Assembly (NCBI GenBank): GCA_026770575.1
Contig: MU657187.1
Span: 15,662-46,286, forward strand
Direction: 5' to 3'
Origin: Pelagophyceae sp. CCMP2097
Taxonomy: Eukaryota > Sar > Pelagophyceae
DNA: 30,625 nt
The notes under the pieces were generated by a model. The model had not been told where the DNA came from. It searched no databases and saw only the letters and a program-made list of their open reading frames with translations. The translations under genes and the position numbers were made by a program. The stretch's first letter is position 1. Every line of letters starts with the position of its first letter. Below, one piece after another: positions 20,568 through 30,392 of this stretch.

Positions 20568-23500
20568 TTAGGTGACCTGGTAGTTGGGCCCGCCGCCGCC
20601 CTCGGGTACCGTCCAGTCGATGTACCTGCGCGGGGGGGTGGGGCGGGAGGACAGGGGGTTGCGGTAAGGGCGTCTGTTCCAGTGGGATGCGTGCAAGCGT
20701 CGCCTCTCGCCCGCGGCCGCGCTGGGACGCGGTGCAGACTCGTAGGGCATCTTGATGGCGCAGCACTTGCAGTGGACGCAGTTCTGGGCATTGATCACCA
20801 AGGATTTGGCCTAGCGAAATTTACTTGAATCGATCAAACAGTCGGATTCTGGCCTAGCCAATGTCGCTTTCCGGAACATAAATTAAAACCCTCATGCCTC
20901 AGCCAAAACACGTCCGAAGAGCGGAACGCGTCAAAAACGGGCCCGCGCATTCCAGACGACGAAATCCCTTTCAATCGCGCATTCCACGCCAGATCTCCCC
21001 ACGGTGGACTCACGCCGTGTGCGCCTTCGGCGTACTCGTAGACTCCCGCGGGGCAGAAATTTTGTTCCGGGCCTCCGTACTCGGTCAGCGACGCGCCGCC
21101 CGGGCCCAGCACCGCCTTTTGCAGGTCCTCGCGCACTCTCAAGTGCGCCGGCTGGTCCGCGTGCGAGACGGTGGCCCGGGAGAGCGAGTCGAGGATGGGG
21201 AAGCTCAGCTTGCCGTCTGGCTTTGGATAGTCGATCATCTTTGCTGCCTGTGTCTCAAGATATTCCAAAGGCATACGCCCGACCCTGGCTCTGCAAGGAT
21301 AAACGCACGGCGTCGCCGAGCTTGGCCGTCGTCTCGGCGTCCTTGACCTTGCACTGGGCCCCAAAGGTCCAGGGCTCTCGGCCGCGAAGCAAGTAGGCAG
21401 ACCTAGGGAGCGCGGGTCAGCCGGGCAGAATGCGGGGGCCCGCGGAGACCCCAAAGGGCCTCACCTTGAAAGGCCCGGTTTGGGGGCAAGAGACATTGGG
21501 GGCAAGAGACGTTGGGGCCCCGCCGCGTTTGGAAACGGTCGGGGCTCGAACAAGGTCTCTGGAATCCGTCGCGAGGACGGGCCCCCCGTCTTCGGGCTCT
21601 GCAAGGACCAAGTCTCCGGATCTGCTCTTGAGTCCAAAGGGCCCGAATCCAAAAGGCCCGAATCCAGAAGGCCTGGATCGCGCAACCCGGTCGGGGCTCT
21701 GCAAGGACCCATCTCTTCTCGAATAACACAGAGGGGTCCTTTCTCGCAGGCCCGTTTTGAAAACCCCGTTGATCCGTTGGGGCCTCTGGGTCAAATGCCG
21801 GGGCCCATTGTGTCCACCATGCTTCGCACGCAATTTCACACGCAATTTCACGCAATTGCCGGGGCCGAGTTTTTTGCGCCGGAGCTTTGCAGGCCAGAGT
21901 ACGCCGCGCCGAAATAGAGGCCCCAGTCGAACGAGGGCTTGTAGTTGCGCACGGCGTGCCTGCGGGTTTCCTCGAAAGAGGGGCCTTTTGGACCTTGGAA
22001 TTGGACATGCCCCGCGCCGATGCGACACTGCGACCCTCGCGGCCGCCGGAGCTGCTCGGTCCATGAACCCCCTGTCATTCGGAGCTGCGTCGTCGCAGTT
22101 CCGAGAACGACCCAGGACTCACAGCTCCTCTGCGACCCATGAGTTGTCGTAGGCCGTCTGGTACGCAGTGGCCTCGTTCCCCGCCTCGGCGCCGAGCAGT
22201 TCAAAGACGGATTCGGCGGCGAGCATGCCCGTCTTCATGGCCGTGTGCGTGCCCTTGATCTTCGGGACGTTGACAAAGCCGGCGGAGCACCCGATCAGGG
22301 CCCCGCCCGGGAAAGTCAGCTTGGGGACCGCCTACTCCACGCGTCGGGCCCCAAAACGTAAAGGGCAGGACTGGCCTGCGCGCCGCCCTCGTTGATGACG
22401 CGCGCGCCGTAGGCGACGCACTCCCCGCCTAGGGAGGACGCGGTTCGCAAAAAGCTTGTTTGGCACCACGGCGGCTTTCCAAAATGCCCATAAGCCCGTT
22501 GGCTTCCAGCGCTTCCGCCCACGGCGCGCACCGGCGAGGTGCTCGGCGATCTTCGGGTGGTGCTTGAAGCGCTGGAACTCTTTGTAGCTGCGGGATGCGC
22601 GTCTTCCTCGAGGAGCCTTGCCGACGTCAGAGGGGCCTTTTCCACGTCCAAAGGCCCGCCCTTTGCCGAGAGGACCGGGGAGAAGGAGGCTCGTCGAGGA
22701 CGCCCTTTCGAGGGCCCGTCTTCGGGGACCCATGGGCCGAAAGAGGCCCACCCCCCTCCAGACGATTCCCCCTCGGGGGGCCTTTCGAGGGTGCGTCCTC
22801 TCTCCCGGCTTTTGCAGGGCGCCTTGCGGGTTGAACAAGGGACACCGGTTGCAACGGCGAGAGGTGCGGGTTCTTGTAGCTGAGGCCGACGACGAGCCCG
22901 AGGTAGACTTGGTTATTTCCGGCGTGATAGAGGAAACTGCCCCCATAATCACACGATGAGAGTGGCCACCCGAGAGTGTGCTGCACCAACCCGGGCTTGT
23001 GGTTCGCCGCCGGGATCTCCCAGACCTCCTTGATGCCGAGGCCGTAAGTCTGGACGGCCTTGCCCTCCCCAAGTCCAAACTTGTCGATGATCGCCTCCGA
23101 GCAAGACCTACGCAATCCTCGCAAAAGGGCCTCTGAGGAGCACGAGACGAGCCCCCAGAGACAAGAGCCCCGCGACAAGGACCCAAAGGTCCCTGTGAAA
23201 AGGTCCCTGAGACAAGGTCCCCGCGGCAAGGTCCCTGAGACGTCGCCGTGACCAAGTCCCGTGGCAAGTTTCACGAGGTCCCTCTGGCAAGGTCCCTCTG
23301 GCAAGGTCCACGTGACAAGGTCCCTTTGACGAAGTCTCTACGACAAAGTTCCTACGACAAAGCCCCTCTCAAAAAGGCCCCGTGACAAGGACCCTCTGAG
23401 ACAAGACCCGGAAGGGAGAGGTCCTTCTGACAAAGCCCCGTGACCAGGTCCCTCTGACCTCGGTCCCCGCGACGAGGTCCGTGTGACAGGGTCCTATTTC

Positions 23501-25408
23501 CAAGAACCCTCTGACAAGAGCCCTCTGACGAGGTCCCCGCGAGGAGATCCGTGTGACGAGGTCCATGAGCACTGCGCTCTCGCGACCCTTTCAGATTCGG
23601 ACGAGGCTGCATCCGCTCACCCTTTTGCGCCCTCTGCGAACAACGTCTGCTTCGCCAAAAGCTCCTACGAGGCGCCATCCAATATGCCGTCCCCGGCCGC
23701 CCCCGGCCCCCCCGGCTCGAAACCGCTCTCCCCTCTCCAGCCTCGCCGCTCCAAGGCGCAACCGAGCGCCCCCCAGCGAAACGCAATAAGGTCAAAGGGT
23801 CGCCGAACTGCCGCGCGCGACGCCCCGCTCGAACGAGTCCTTGTGCGTGCCTACGTCACCGTCTCGGGACGCGGGCGCCCGCGTCCGGACGCGAGTCCGA
23901 AGGACCGCCCGGACGCGCGGACGGCCATCATCCGAGCACGCGCCGTCTTTCTCGAGCCTAGGCGATTTGCGACTTCGAATCGCGCCCGACGCGGTCCCAC
24001 CAGCCTCGCGAAACGGCCCGCAAAGGCTCTGCGCCCCGCAAGAACGGCCCCCTTATCGCCGGAAACGCGCCCGACGTCGCGCGTCGCGATGCCCGCGACG
24101 GCGCCAGCTTCCTATTCGCCGCGGTGGACGCAGCCGAGCGCGGAGCCCGCCGCGCGGTCCGCGGGATCGTGACCCCAAAAGGCCTCGTGACCCCAAAAGG
24201 GCTCGTGCCCCCATAGGGAGCTCGTCCGGGCGCATCGAGACATCAACGCACGTCGTAGAGCACTTCGGCGGCGGCGAAGCCCGCGTAGATTTCGACCTGC
24301 AAAAAAGGGGGTCCGCAGACTGCGCTGCGGGGTCCACCGAATGCTCGACATGGCTGCAACGCACCCCAGCAGCTTCCGCTTTCTCGGCCAACCAACGCGA
24401 AATCTGCGACAGCGACGCAATGTAGTTGCCCGTGTTGTGCAGCATCTACGCCACGCGCGTCTCGCCGAACCACACAGAGCAGGGGGCCCTCGACCGCCAC
24501 TCAAGAGGGCCGTCTTTCTTGGGGCCGTGGCCTTTGGAGGGGTTCTTTTCGAATACGTCGCCGTCTCAGCGGCCCGTCGGAGGCGTCCCGCGGTCTGCGC
24601 ACCGGCGGCGTCGGGAGCGGGAGAGACCACTTGTCGTTCGCTAAGAAGAGGAACTGGTCCGACGTCACTTGCGTCTTGAGCGGACACGTGTCCTACGCGG
24701 CAGCGCGCCGTCCGCGCGCCCCCGCGGCGGGCGCAGCGGGTCGGGTCGGCGGCGGGCTCACGTCGGTCCGCCAGTCCGGGATCCTGCGCAGCGCACTTGT
24801 TAAGGCATAGAACACGGCGCCCAACACGGTGCGATGCAACGCACAGTTCGTCGAGGGCGCGCGGCTCGAAGACGTTGCCCGAGAGGATGTGCGCGCCTAG
24901 GCGGGCGTCGGCCGCGGGCGTCGCCACACACGGGAGCGGGCGTCGCGGGCCGCCGCCGTCGCGCTCCTCGCCAGAGGCGGGCCGCCGCCGTCGCGCTCCT
25001 CGCCAGAGGCCGGCGCCTCCGCGGCCGCCGCACCTCTGCGATGCCCCCCCCCGAGTTCCCCCTCTGTCGGGGATGCACGGCGCCGCGCGAGGCGCCCCCC
25101 CGAGGCGTCCGCGGGCCCCCGAACGGGCGTGGGCGCGTCCTCACCAATTTCAGAACCCTTTTCAACTAAACAAACGCTGATCTCCCGCCCCTTGGACGCC
25201 TCCAACTGCTTCAGCCGGATCGCCGCCGAACTGCGAGGGAGCGTTTGCGCGAGGCAAGGGGCTTTCCGCAAAGTTTTTCTTACAGTCCCGCGGGCCCACC
25301 TCCCACGATGAGCACGTCGTACTCCATGCGCTCGCGCGTTGCCGCGCAGAGCGCTCTAGCCGACCGCGGCACCGCGCGCAGCCAGCGCGCCGCGCGCCAC
25401 GACAGCAT
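20568..25408 (-). CDS. ETFDH: Electron transfer flavoprotein-ubiquinone oxidoreductase, mitochondrial, 20 exons
   Basis: Exons (minus): 25408-25284, 25230-25145, 24896-24845, 24783-24762, 24692-24603, 24445-24365, 24296-24252, 24111-24067, 23950-23923, 23850-23822, 23664-23621, 23107-22856, 22587-22532, 22428-22376, 22331-22123, 21959-21891, 21402-21309, 21247-21014, 20810-20740, 20625-20568; 580 residues, the family's usual size. An Arg-rich presequence precedes the FAD loop [18 protein letters not shown]. Then follow [112 protein letters not shown], and the 4Fe-4S ligands FCPAGVYEY and [11 protein letters not shown] before PEGGGGP. It passes electrons from ETF to ubiquinone at the inner mitochondrial membrane. 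Introns after 22376 and 21891 appear to use GC donors. Exons 8-10 are the least certain. Confidence 0.92.
21600..21720. repeat. Short repeats in ETF-QO intron 16
   Basis: Units like GGCCCGAATCCAAAA recur near 21645-21685, with GCTCTGCAAGGACC at about 21596 and 21702. In the same 488-nt intron, CACGCAATTT recurs near 21830-21855. Confidence 0.6.
23120..23575. repeat. 14-bp minisatellite (AAGGTCCCTGTGAC type) in ETF-QO intron 11
   Basis: About 30 degenerate units fill the 513-nt intron 23108-23620. Runs such as AAGGTCCCTCTGGC repeat exactly near 23280-23305. The consensus is the same as that of the array at 10050-10400. Confidence 0.9.
24946..25009. repeat. 32-bp direct tandem duplication in ETF-QO intron 2
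   Basis: Two identical adjacent copies (24946-24977, 24978-25009), each ending GCGCTCCTCGCCAGAGG, lie in intron 24897-25144. Confidence 0.85.
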
Positions 25409-25578
25409 GGCTGCCTCGGAACGAAATCCGAGACGGCTTCTTCCGTCAAATTTCAAGCGCTCGCCGAAAGGGAGACGTTGATTGGACGTTCCACCTTGGA
25501 CACGGCACTTATCGGGGGAGTCGCGCCTCCGACCAGGCCCCGCCGCCGTCGCAGCACGCCCTCGCGGGGCCGCCGGCC
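25409..25578. promoter_or_regulatory. Compact bidirectional promoter between ETF-QO and the Abraxas-like gene
   Basis: The two start codons face away from each other across 170 bp, so both 5' leaders and promoters must share this space. It contains GATTGG (25479-25484, an inverted CCAAT box), a less GC-rich first half, and no TATA box. Confidence 0.6.
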
Positions 25579-26957
25579 ATGGCGGGAGAGGCGCGCGCGG
25601 TTCCGCGTCCACTGGCGGAGCTCCCTTGCAGACGGAGGGGCCTTTAAGGCCCTCTCCTTCGCTCCGGCCGGACGATCTCCCTTAGGCGCGGCGGTGGTCC
25701 CCGGCGCACTTCTGGCGGCGCTGGTGCGCGAGGCTGGGGCGCGGAGGTGCTGCGGTGGATTGCTGTTTGGGGCGTCCGCGCCGCCTCCGTCAAAGACCAG
25801 CGTCGAACCGAACGCAACCTCCGCCGTGGGCTGAGAGCGATCGCCGACGTTGTCGAGACGGCTTTCTCTCAGGCCTCTGCGGCGCGGCGTCAGCGACGAG
25901 GCCGCAGTGGCGCCGCAGCAGCCGGACGAAATCGTCGTGCTGTCCTACGCCACCGCGCAAGACGCGCCGTTCTACGACCGGAGCGGCGCACGGCGCGGCG
26001 TCTTTGGGAGCGGCCAAAAGGGGCCGCGTACGAGCCTTTGCGTGGGCGACACGCTCGGACTCCGCACTCCCGCGACCACCTCTTTAGGCGCTGCTCCCAG
26101 ACGTCTTCGATTCGATGCTGCGGCGGCGCTGCGGCGACGTCAGCGTCGTGGGTTGGTGGATCGCGAGGAGCGACGTGCCTGCCGTCCCGTCGCTGCGAGA
26201 CGCGGCAGTGCACGCGGCCCTAGAGGCCCGCACCCCGGGCCCGCTCCTTTTCGTCCTCGTCTGCCCCTCGACAAGGGGGACGGGGCCGAGCGTGGCGTAT
26301 CGGGCCGTGGAATGCGCGGGTGGAGCGTTCTTCCCGGTACCTTTGCATATTCAGACACTTGGCCACGATTCTACCGCAGACTACGCAGATTTCGGCCCTT
26401 CAGCCGCAACCAAGGGCTGGGCCTTTGCGTCGCTGCCCTGCGACGCCGGCGGGCGGGAATCCGCGTCGGCGGTTGCCTTCCGCCACGACCGGATACTCTT
26501 GGACGGCCTAGTTCAAGACCTCGATCAACTCGAAGGTGACGCTTCGGAAATCGAGCAGCGCAACGACGACATGACTGCCGCGTTGGCGCTGCGGCGCAAA
26601 GCGGCCTCTGCTGCCGCGGAGCGGCCGGAGCCTCTCCAAGACGCCCTGGAGCCTCTGCAAGACGCGGCGCCTCTCCAACGCGTGGAGCCTCTGCCGGACG
26701 CGGCGCCGCGGGACGGCGCCGCACCGGCGCTCCGCGCCGACACGGTCGCGGACGAGGCGCCCGCGGTCGACGGCGCCTGCACCAACGGCGACAACGCAGC
26801 GCCCGACGGCGACGACGCGGCTACCGGCGGCGCCTCTGCTTCTACCGGCGGCGCCTCTGCGTCGCCCATCCGCGCGGACGCGCCGCCGCCGCCGTCGTAC
26901 GACTCGCTCCTGCCGCCCGAGGCGCCCGCGGTCGGCGCGGGTGGCGACGTCGCATGA
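25579..26957 (+). CDS. Abraxas/ABRO1-like MPN-minus domain protein
   Basis: Model: 25579-25606, 25686-25788, 25873-25999, 26088-26957; 1128 nt, 375 residues. The N-terminal half follows the Abraxas order: a first strand and helix (VPGALLAALVREAGARRCCG, then GLLFGA, where Abraxas has EGFLLGEV), EIVVLSYATAQDAPFYDRSG, then VSVVGWWIARSDVPAVPSLR and PLLFVLVCPST, with GAFFPVPLHIQTLG after it. The catalytic JAMM residues of active MPN enzymes are not seen, as in Abraxas. Residues 230-285 form an Ala/Leu/Glu-rich coiled coil (DQLEGDASEIEQRND). The tail is Ala/Pro/Asp-rich and low in complexity. Family members scaffold the BRCC36 K63-deubiquitinase (BRISC or BRCA1-A). A terminal SPxF motif is absent, so an ABRO1-type role is more likely than BRCA1 binding. 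Similarity is moderate. Confidence 0.6.
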
Positions 26958-27337
26958 TAATCGAGTTGGAAGATGATGTGAATCGAGCCGCGGATGAAGG
27001 TGCCCCTGACGCGCACGTCGCCCCGGGGCTGCCGCTGCAGAGGGTGCACGACGCAAGACACTGGCGCGGGGGCCTCTGCAAGGGCTTTGGCAAGTGCTTG
27101 GGCCGGTCTGCGACCCCGCGGGCGATCCCCGCGGCGCGCTGTTCGGTGAGTCCCTCAAGGCGTTCGGCTGGCAGCCCGGCCTCGTCGAGCGCGTCGCGAC
27201 CTCGAGTCGGAGAGAGGCCCCGGCGTCCGATGCGCAACAGTTCTACGAATGGATCCGAGGGCTCGGGGCCTCTTGACATGACTGGTTCCACGGCCCACGT
27301 TTCCGCCGCCGAGGCTCCCGGGCCAGAGGCCGCAGTG
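26958..27337. other. Convergent 3' gap with two antiparallel protein-like frames
   Basis: The stretch lies between the stops of the Abraxas-like and WLM genes. On the plus strand, GALFGESLKAFGW...DAQQFYEWIRGLGAS ends at 27276. On the minus strand, QALAKALAEAPAPVSC and DVRVRGTFIRGSIHIIFQL (about 27110-26970) is equally open and continues into the complement of the Abraxas tail. Neither has a clear start or known family. Confidence 0.4.
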
Positions 27338-29156
27338 TTAGACGTGAAGCGATTGGCCGCACTCCTCGAGGGCGGCCCTCGCCAGCGCGAGGAGCAGGGC
27401 GTCGGCGTCGGCGAGGAAGAGCGTCGGGTCGTCCGAACCCGAAGATTTTTCAAAGCCCACCGCATTCAAAAGTTCCAGGGCCGCGGGGAGGCGGCCCGCC
27501 GCGGCGTGGAACCGCGCGTTGCCGAGGCGGATGCGCCGGTACCTGCGGCGCGGTTCGACGGAGCGTCCATCGTCGCGGTGCCGCCGGAGGCATCCACGCA
27601 CTTGTCTTCGCCAGGGTTCTTTACGACATTGCCAAGCATCAGGCCCAGCGTCGAAACGGCCTCGGGAGACGCCCGCAGCAGCGCCACCGCCGAGAAAACG
27701 CGCGACTCGCGCGACGCGGCGGCCGCGTCCACGTCCATCGCGACTGCGTCCACCATTTCGCCGTTCAAAGGCAACGGAAGCTCATCGTCCGGCAGCTCAT
27801 CGTCCGGCGCTGCGTCGGCGCAACTCGTTTGCGGCGCGGCCTCTGCGCAGCCGCAGCCGCAGCGGTAGGGATGTTCGAACGCAAACGCGCCGACAGTTGC
27901 GACCTTTGAAGCGCCGACGGCGAGGACGGAAGCGCCGCCGCGCCTCGCCGCCGCTTCCGCCGCGCGGCGCCGTCGCTCCTGCGCCTCGGCGGCGTCGACG
28001 CGCTCCTGAGTCGGCGCGGCCGGGTCGCGCCGCGTCGTCGTGCTACATTGAGGCGCTCATCGCGCGCCGCATCGACAAATCGCAGCTTGCGGGGGAGACG
28101 CACTCGATCATCGACGAGATGAGCGCCGCGGACGCGCGCTCGCCTGCGAAAAGCGCTCCAGAGGCGCTCCCTTTGGCCGACAGGCGCACCTCCGGAGATT
28201 GCGCCGTTGCCGGCTTCCGTTCGGAGCTCGTCGCGGATCTTTTCGTTTGCGGACCTCGAGTCTGCCCCGAGCGACGCTATACGCGGCTGCGCGGGTCGGA
28301 GCTCGAGGTATTCTAGGCGGAGAGAAGCGAAGAGCGCGAAAAACGGCGCAGAGTGAGGCCCGTAGACGTTGTGGCACCTGATTCGTATTGCGGAGGGGAC
28401 GGACGCTGCGTTTTTGAGTTGCAATACAACTCAGCGTCTCGACTCACAGCTCGTGCAAAAGAGTTTTGATCAGGTCGTCGTGTTCGCGGAAGGCCCCTCC
28501 GGCGTCGACGCGGAGGCGGACGAATATGCGCGCGCCGGCGTTTTCGTTGTAGCCCAGCAGGCAGCCGCCGTCGCCGGCCGCTTCTCGCTTTTTTAGCAAC
28601 TGATCGTCTGTGGGGTCCATCTCCACGAGCGTACCCACGAAGAAGCGGTGCGTCACCATCATCGGCCCCACTTCCATCGCAAGCGAGCGCAGCAGGCGGT
28701 CCGCCTCGTAGTGGTGCGGGGCCGCGGAGCTTTTGAAGCGGTCGCACACCTATTTCGCTCGTGGTCGCTTGAAAGACGACACATGACGAAGACGACGCAT
28801 GACGAAAGCGTGATGCGCACCTTGAACTTGCCGAACTTGAATTCGTTGTGCTGCCTCTGCTCCGCGGGCCCGCGGCGTTGCGCCTCGCGGGCCTCTTCGC
28901 TCGCAAAGCCTCTTAGAAGTGGATCAGACTTCTTATTCAAAACTTCCAAAACGTCCTTTCTCGACGTGCCGAGGACGACGACCTTGTGCAGGACGGATTC
29001 GGGGCGGTCCGTCGGCTTTAAGCGGCGGCCCTTTGAGATAAGCTTGATCGTTGCAGGGTCGAACTCTTTCCCTAAAACATCAAATATAGCCTGCAGCGAG
29101 TCGCCTTCCACGCGAACAGATCGGTCGCGCCCCTGCACGGAGAGCAAGAGGTCCAT
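27338..29156 (-). CDS. UBL-WLM-PUB metalloprotease (Wss1-like)
   Basis: Model (minus): 29156-28821, 28749-28448, 28377-28190, 28143-28104, 28042-27602, 27542-27338; 1512 nt, 503 residues. Residues 1-75 are ubiquitin-like (MDLLLSVQGRDRSVRV...IKLISKGRRLK). The WLM protease domain follows: FGKFKV, MMVTHRFFVGTLVEMDP, LLGYNENAGARIFVRLR, and the zinc site TLLHELCHNVYGPH (HExxH at 211-215, third His at 221), which is split by an intron. A charged linker (QERVDAAEAQERRRRAAEA) leads to a C-terminal PUB domain: LMLGNVVKNPGEDKYRRIRL, NARFHAAAGRLPAALELLNA, VGFEK. WLM proteases cut proteins crosslinked to DNA and work with Cdc48/p97 and SUMO or ubiquitin; a PUB domain usually binds the p97 tail. An upstream in-frame Met at 29252 exists, but the UBL fits a start at 29156. 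Confidence 0.85.
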
Positions 29157-29442
29157 CTGGCGCCGGCCGACAGAGAGGCCACGCGTGTTCGGGGTGGCGG
29201 CGAAATGCGACTCGCCAAAATGTGGAACCCCCGGTACCGCACCACATCGCAAGTCCGGAGCGGCACCGGCGACGTCGAGCGCTCCGGGGCATTCAGGAGG
29301 TCAGTCCTATCCAAATACGGCCGCTCTGCCGAATCAAGGACTCTCACTACTAATCATCGGACCTCAATACGGCCCATAACCCAGTGTTGGTTACTGATTA
29401 TTGGACGATGGTCGGGAGGACGCAGCGCGCGCTGTGGTCCGC

Positions 29443-29517
29443 TTTTATACCACATCCGCTTCACCAGCGCCTTGGGCCGCTCCTCCGAGGCTCCCGTCTG
29501 GCAGGTGTGGTATAAAG
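29443..29517. promoter_or_regulatory. Pair of oppositely directed TATA-like boxes
   Basis: TGTGGTATAAAA reads leftwards at 29454-29443 and TGTGGTATAAAG reads rightwards at 29506-29517. The left one is about 290 bp upstream of the WLM start and may serve it. The right one points into the AT-rich island, where no gene is seen. Confidence 0.4.
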
Positions 29518-29632
29518 AGCCCCAATGGAGCGCGCACCAGGTCACTCATTGTCCAACTCGGGCATGATGAGCGAGTAAACTGCCATTGAATTTGCTATTG
29601 AATTTGCGTAAAATGCAAGGATTTGTTTGGCC

Positions 29633-29711
29633 ACAGGGGCCCCCGTAGAGGGTAAGCCCTCTGAAGGGCGCCTACTCAACTTATTAGTAATTCAAGCCTG
29701 AGGGCGCCTGT
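29633..29711. mobile_element. 79-bp TIR element related to the one in the MYND frame
   Basis: It starts ACAGGGGCCCCCGTAGAGGG and ends GGGCGCCTGT, whose complement is ACAGGCGCCC, so the ends are inverted repeats of about 10 bp. The first 50 bp match the minus strand of 19068-19016 with few changes, including the shared stretch GAAGG(G/A)CGCCTACTCAA. Confidence 0.5.
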
Positions 29712-29896
29712 ATTTATTTTTAACGATACTGGACGACCCAGCCACTTTGCCATTTCACCATTTGCCGGCGCCAAAAATCGAACCGAACAAATCAAAAAGC
29801 GGCAAAGTTAGAAAACGCGTTTTTGCCGCCCGCTGGAAGCACCCACCGTCGGCGTTGTACTTTGCCGGTCATGGCCCAACTAAAACCGACAAAAAC

Positions 29897-29998
29897 CGAC
29901 AAAAAACGACAAAACCGACGAAAGTGACGTCGAAAATGTTTAAACGCCGACAAAAAACGACAAAAACGACGAAAGTGACGTCGAAAATTTTTAAACGT
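29897..29998. repeat. 51-bp tandem duplication
   Basis: Copies 29897-29947 and 29948-29998 differ at a few bases. Each contains GAAAGTGACGTCGAAAAT and CGACAAAAAACGAC. Confidence 0.9.
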
Positions 29999-30239
29999 CA
30001 CTAATAAAATATTGAATTATTAACCTCAAATATTCAGAAACCGCGAAAACTTTAGTGACTTTGCCGGCCGGAAATTTGGAACAGCTATAGGTGTGATATT
30101 AATGCCCTTTACAAGGGGGTGGCGAAAAAACAGTGGGCCGCAACATGACACTAACTAACCTAGATTTACGGCTCCCGACCCAGGTTTCTGTGTGGTGTAA
30201 AATTTGAATTTTTTACGATGGACCCGTCTCGGTGGTTAG

Positions 30240-30392
30240 CGCCGTCTGGCGGCTCAGGCGCCGGCCGCCGCCACCTCGACGGTTGGTTCAGCGCCGGCTG
30301 GCGGCCCACTGGCAGGCGCCGGCCGCTGCCACCTGGCTCGGTCGGTTCAGCGCCGGTTTGCGGCCCAGGCGTCGGCCGCTGCCGTCTGGCGC
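30240..30392. repeat. Imperfect GC-rich tandem repeat of about 55-60 bp, three copies
   Basis: Each unit contains GGTTCAGCGCCGG or GTTAGCGCCG, then TGGCGGC..CAGGCGCCGGCCGCTGCCACCTGG-like sequence with changes. Units begin at about 30235, 30284 and 30339. Confidence 0.7.

Larger units (their letters stand above)
29581..30231. other. Second AT-rich island, noncoding
   Basis: About 650 bp of AT-rich DNA with ATTGAATTTGC twice (29585-29607), a short TIR element, a 51-bp duplication, and at 30160-30180 the same ACGGCTCCCG word seen at the first island. No gene is seen. Confidence 0.5.

Noticed and set aside
22332..23267. 311-codon minus-strand frame
   Set aside because: It crosses three ETF-QO exon-intron borders in mixed frames; the motif-bearing frames are those listed in the ETF-QO model.
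26954..27868. 304-codon plus-strand frame
   Set aside because: From 27338 on it is the complement of the PUB exons of the WLM gene and has no family features.
27765..28424. Separate 219-codon gene on the minus strand
   Set aside because: Its first part is the third WLM exon (CHNVYGPHSAPFFALF), reached by splicing from the preceding HEL-coding exon; the rest is out of frame with the linker exons.
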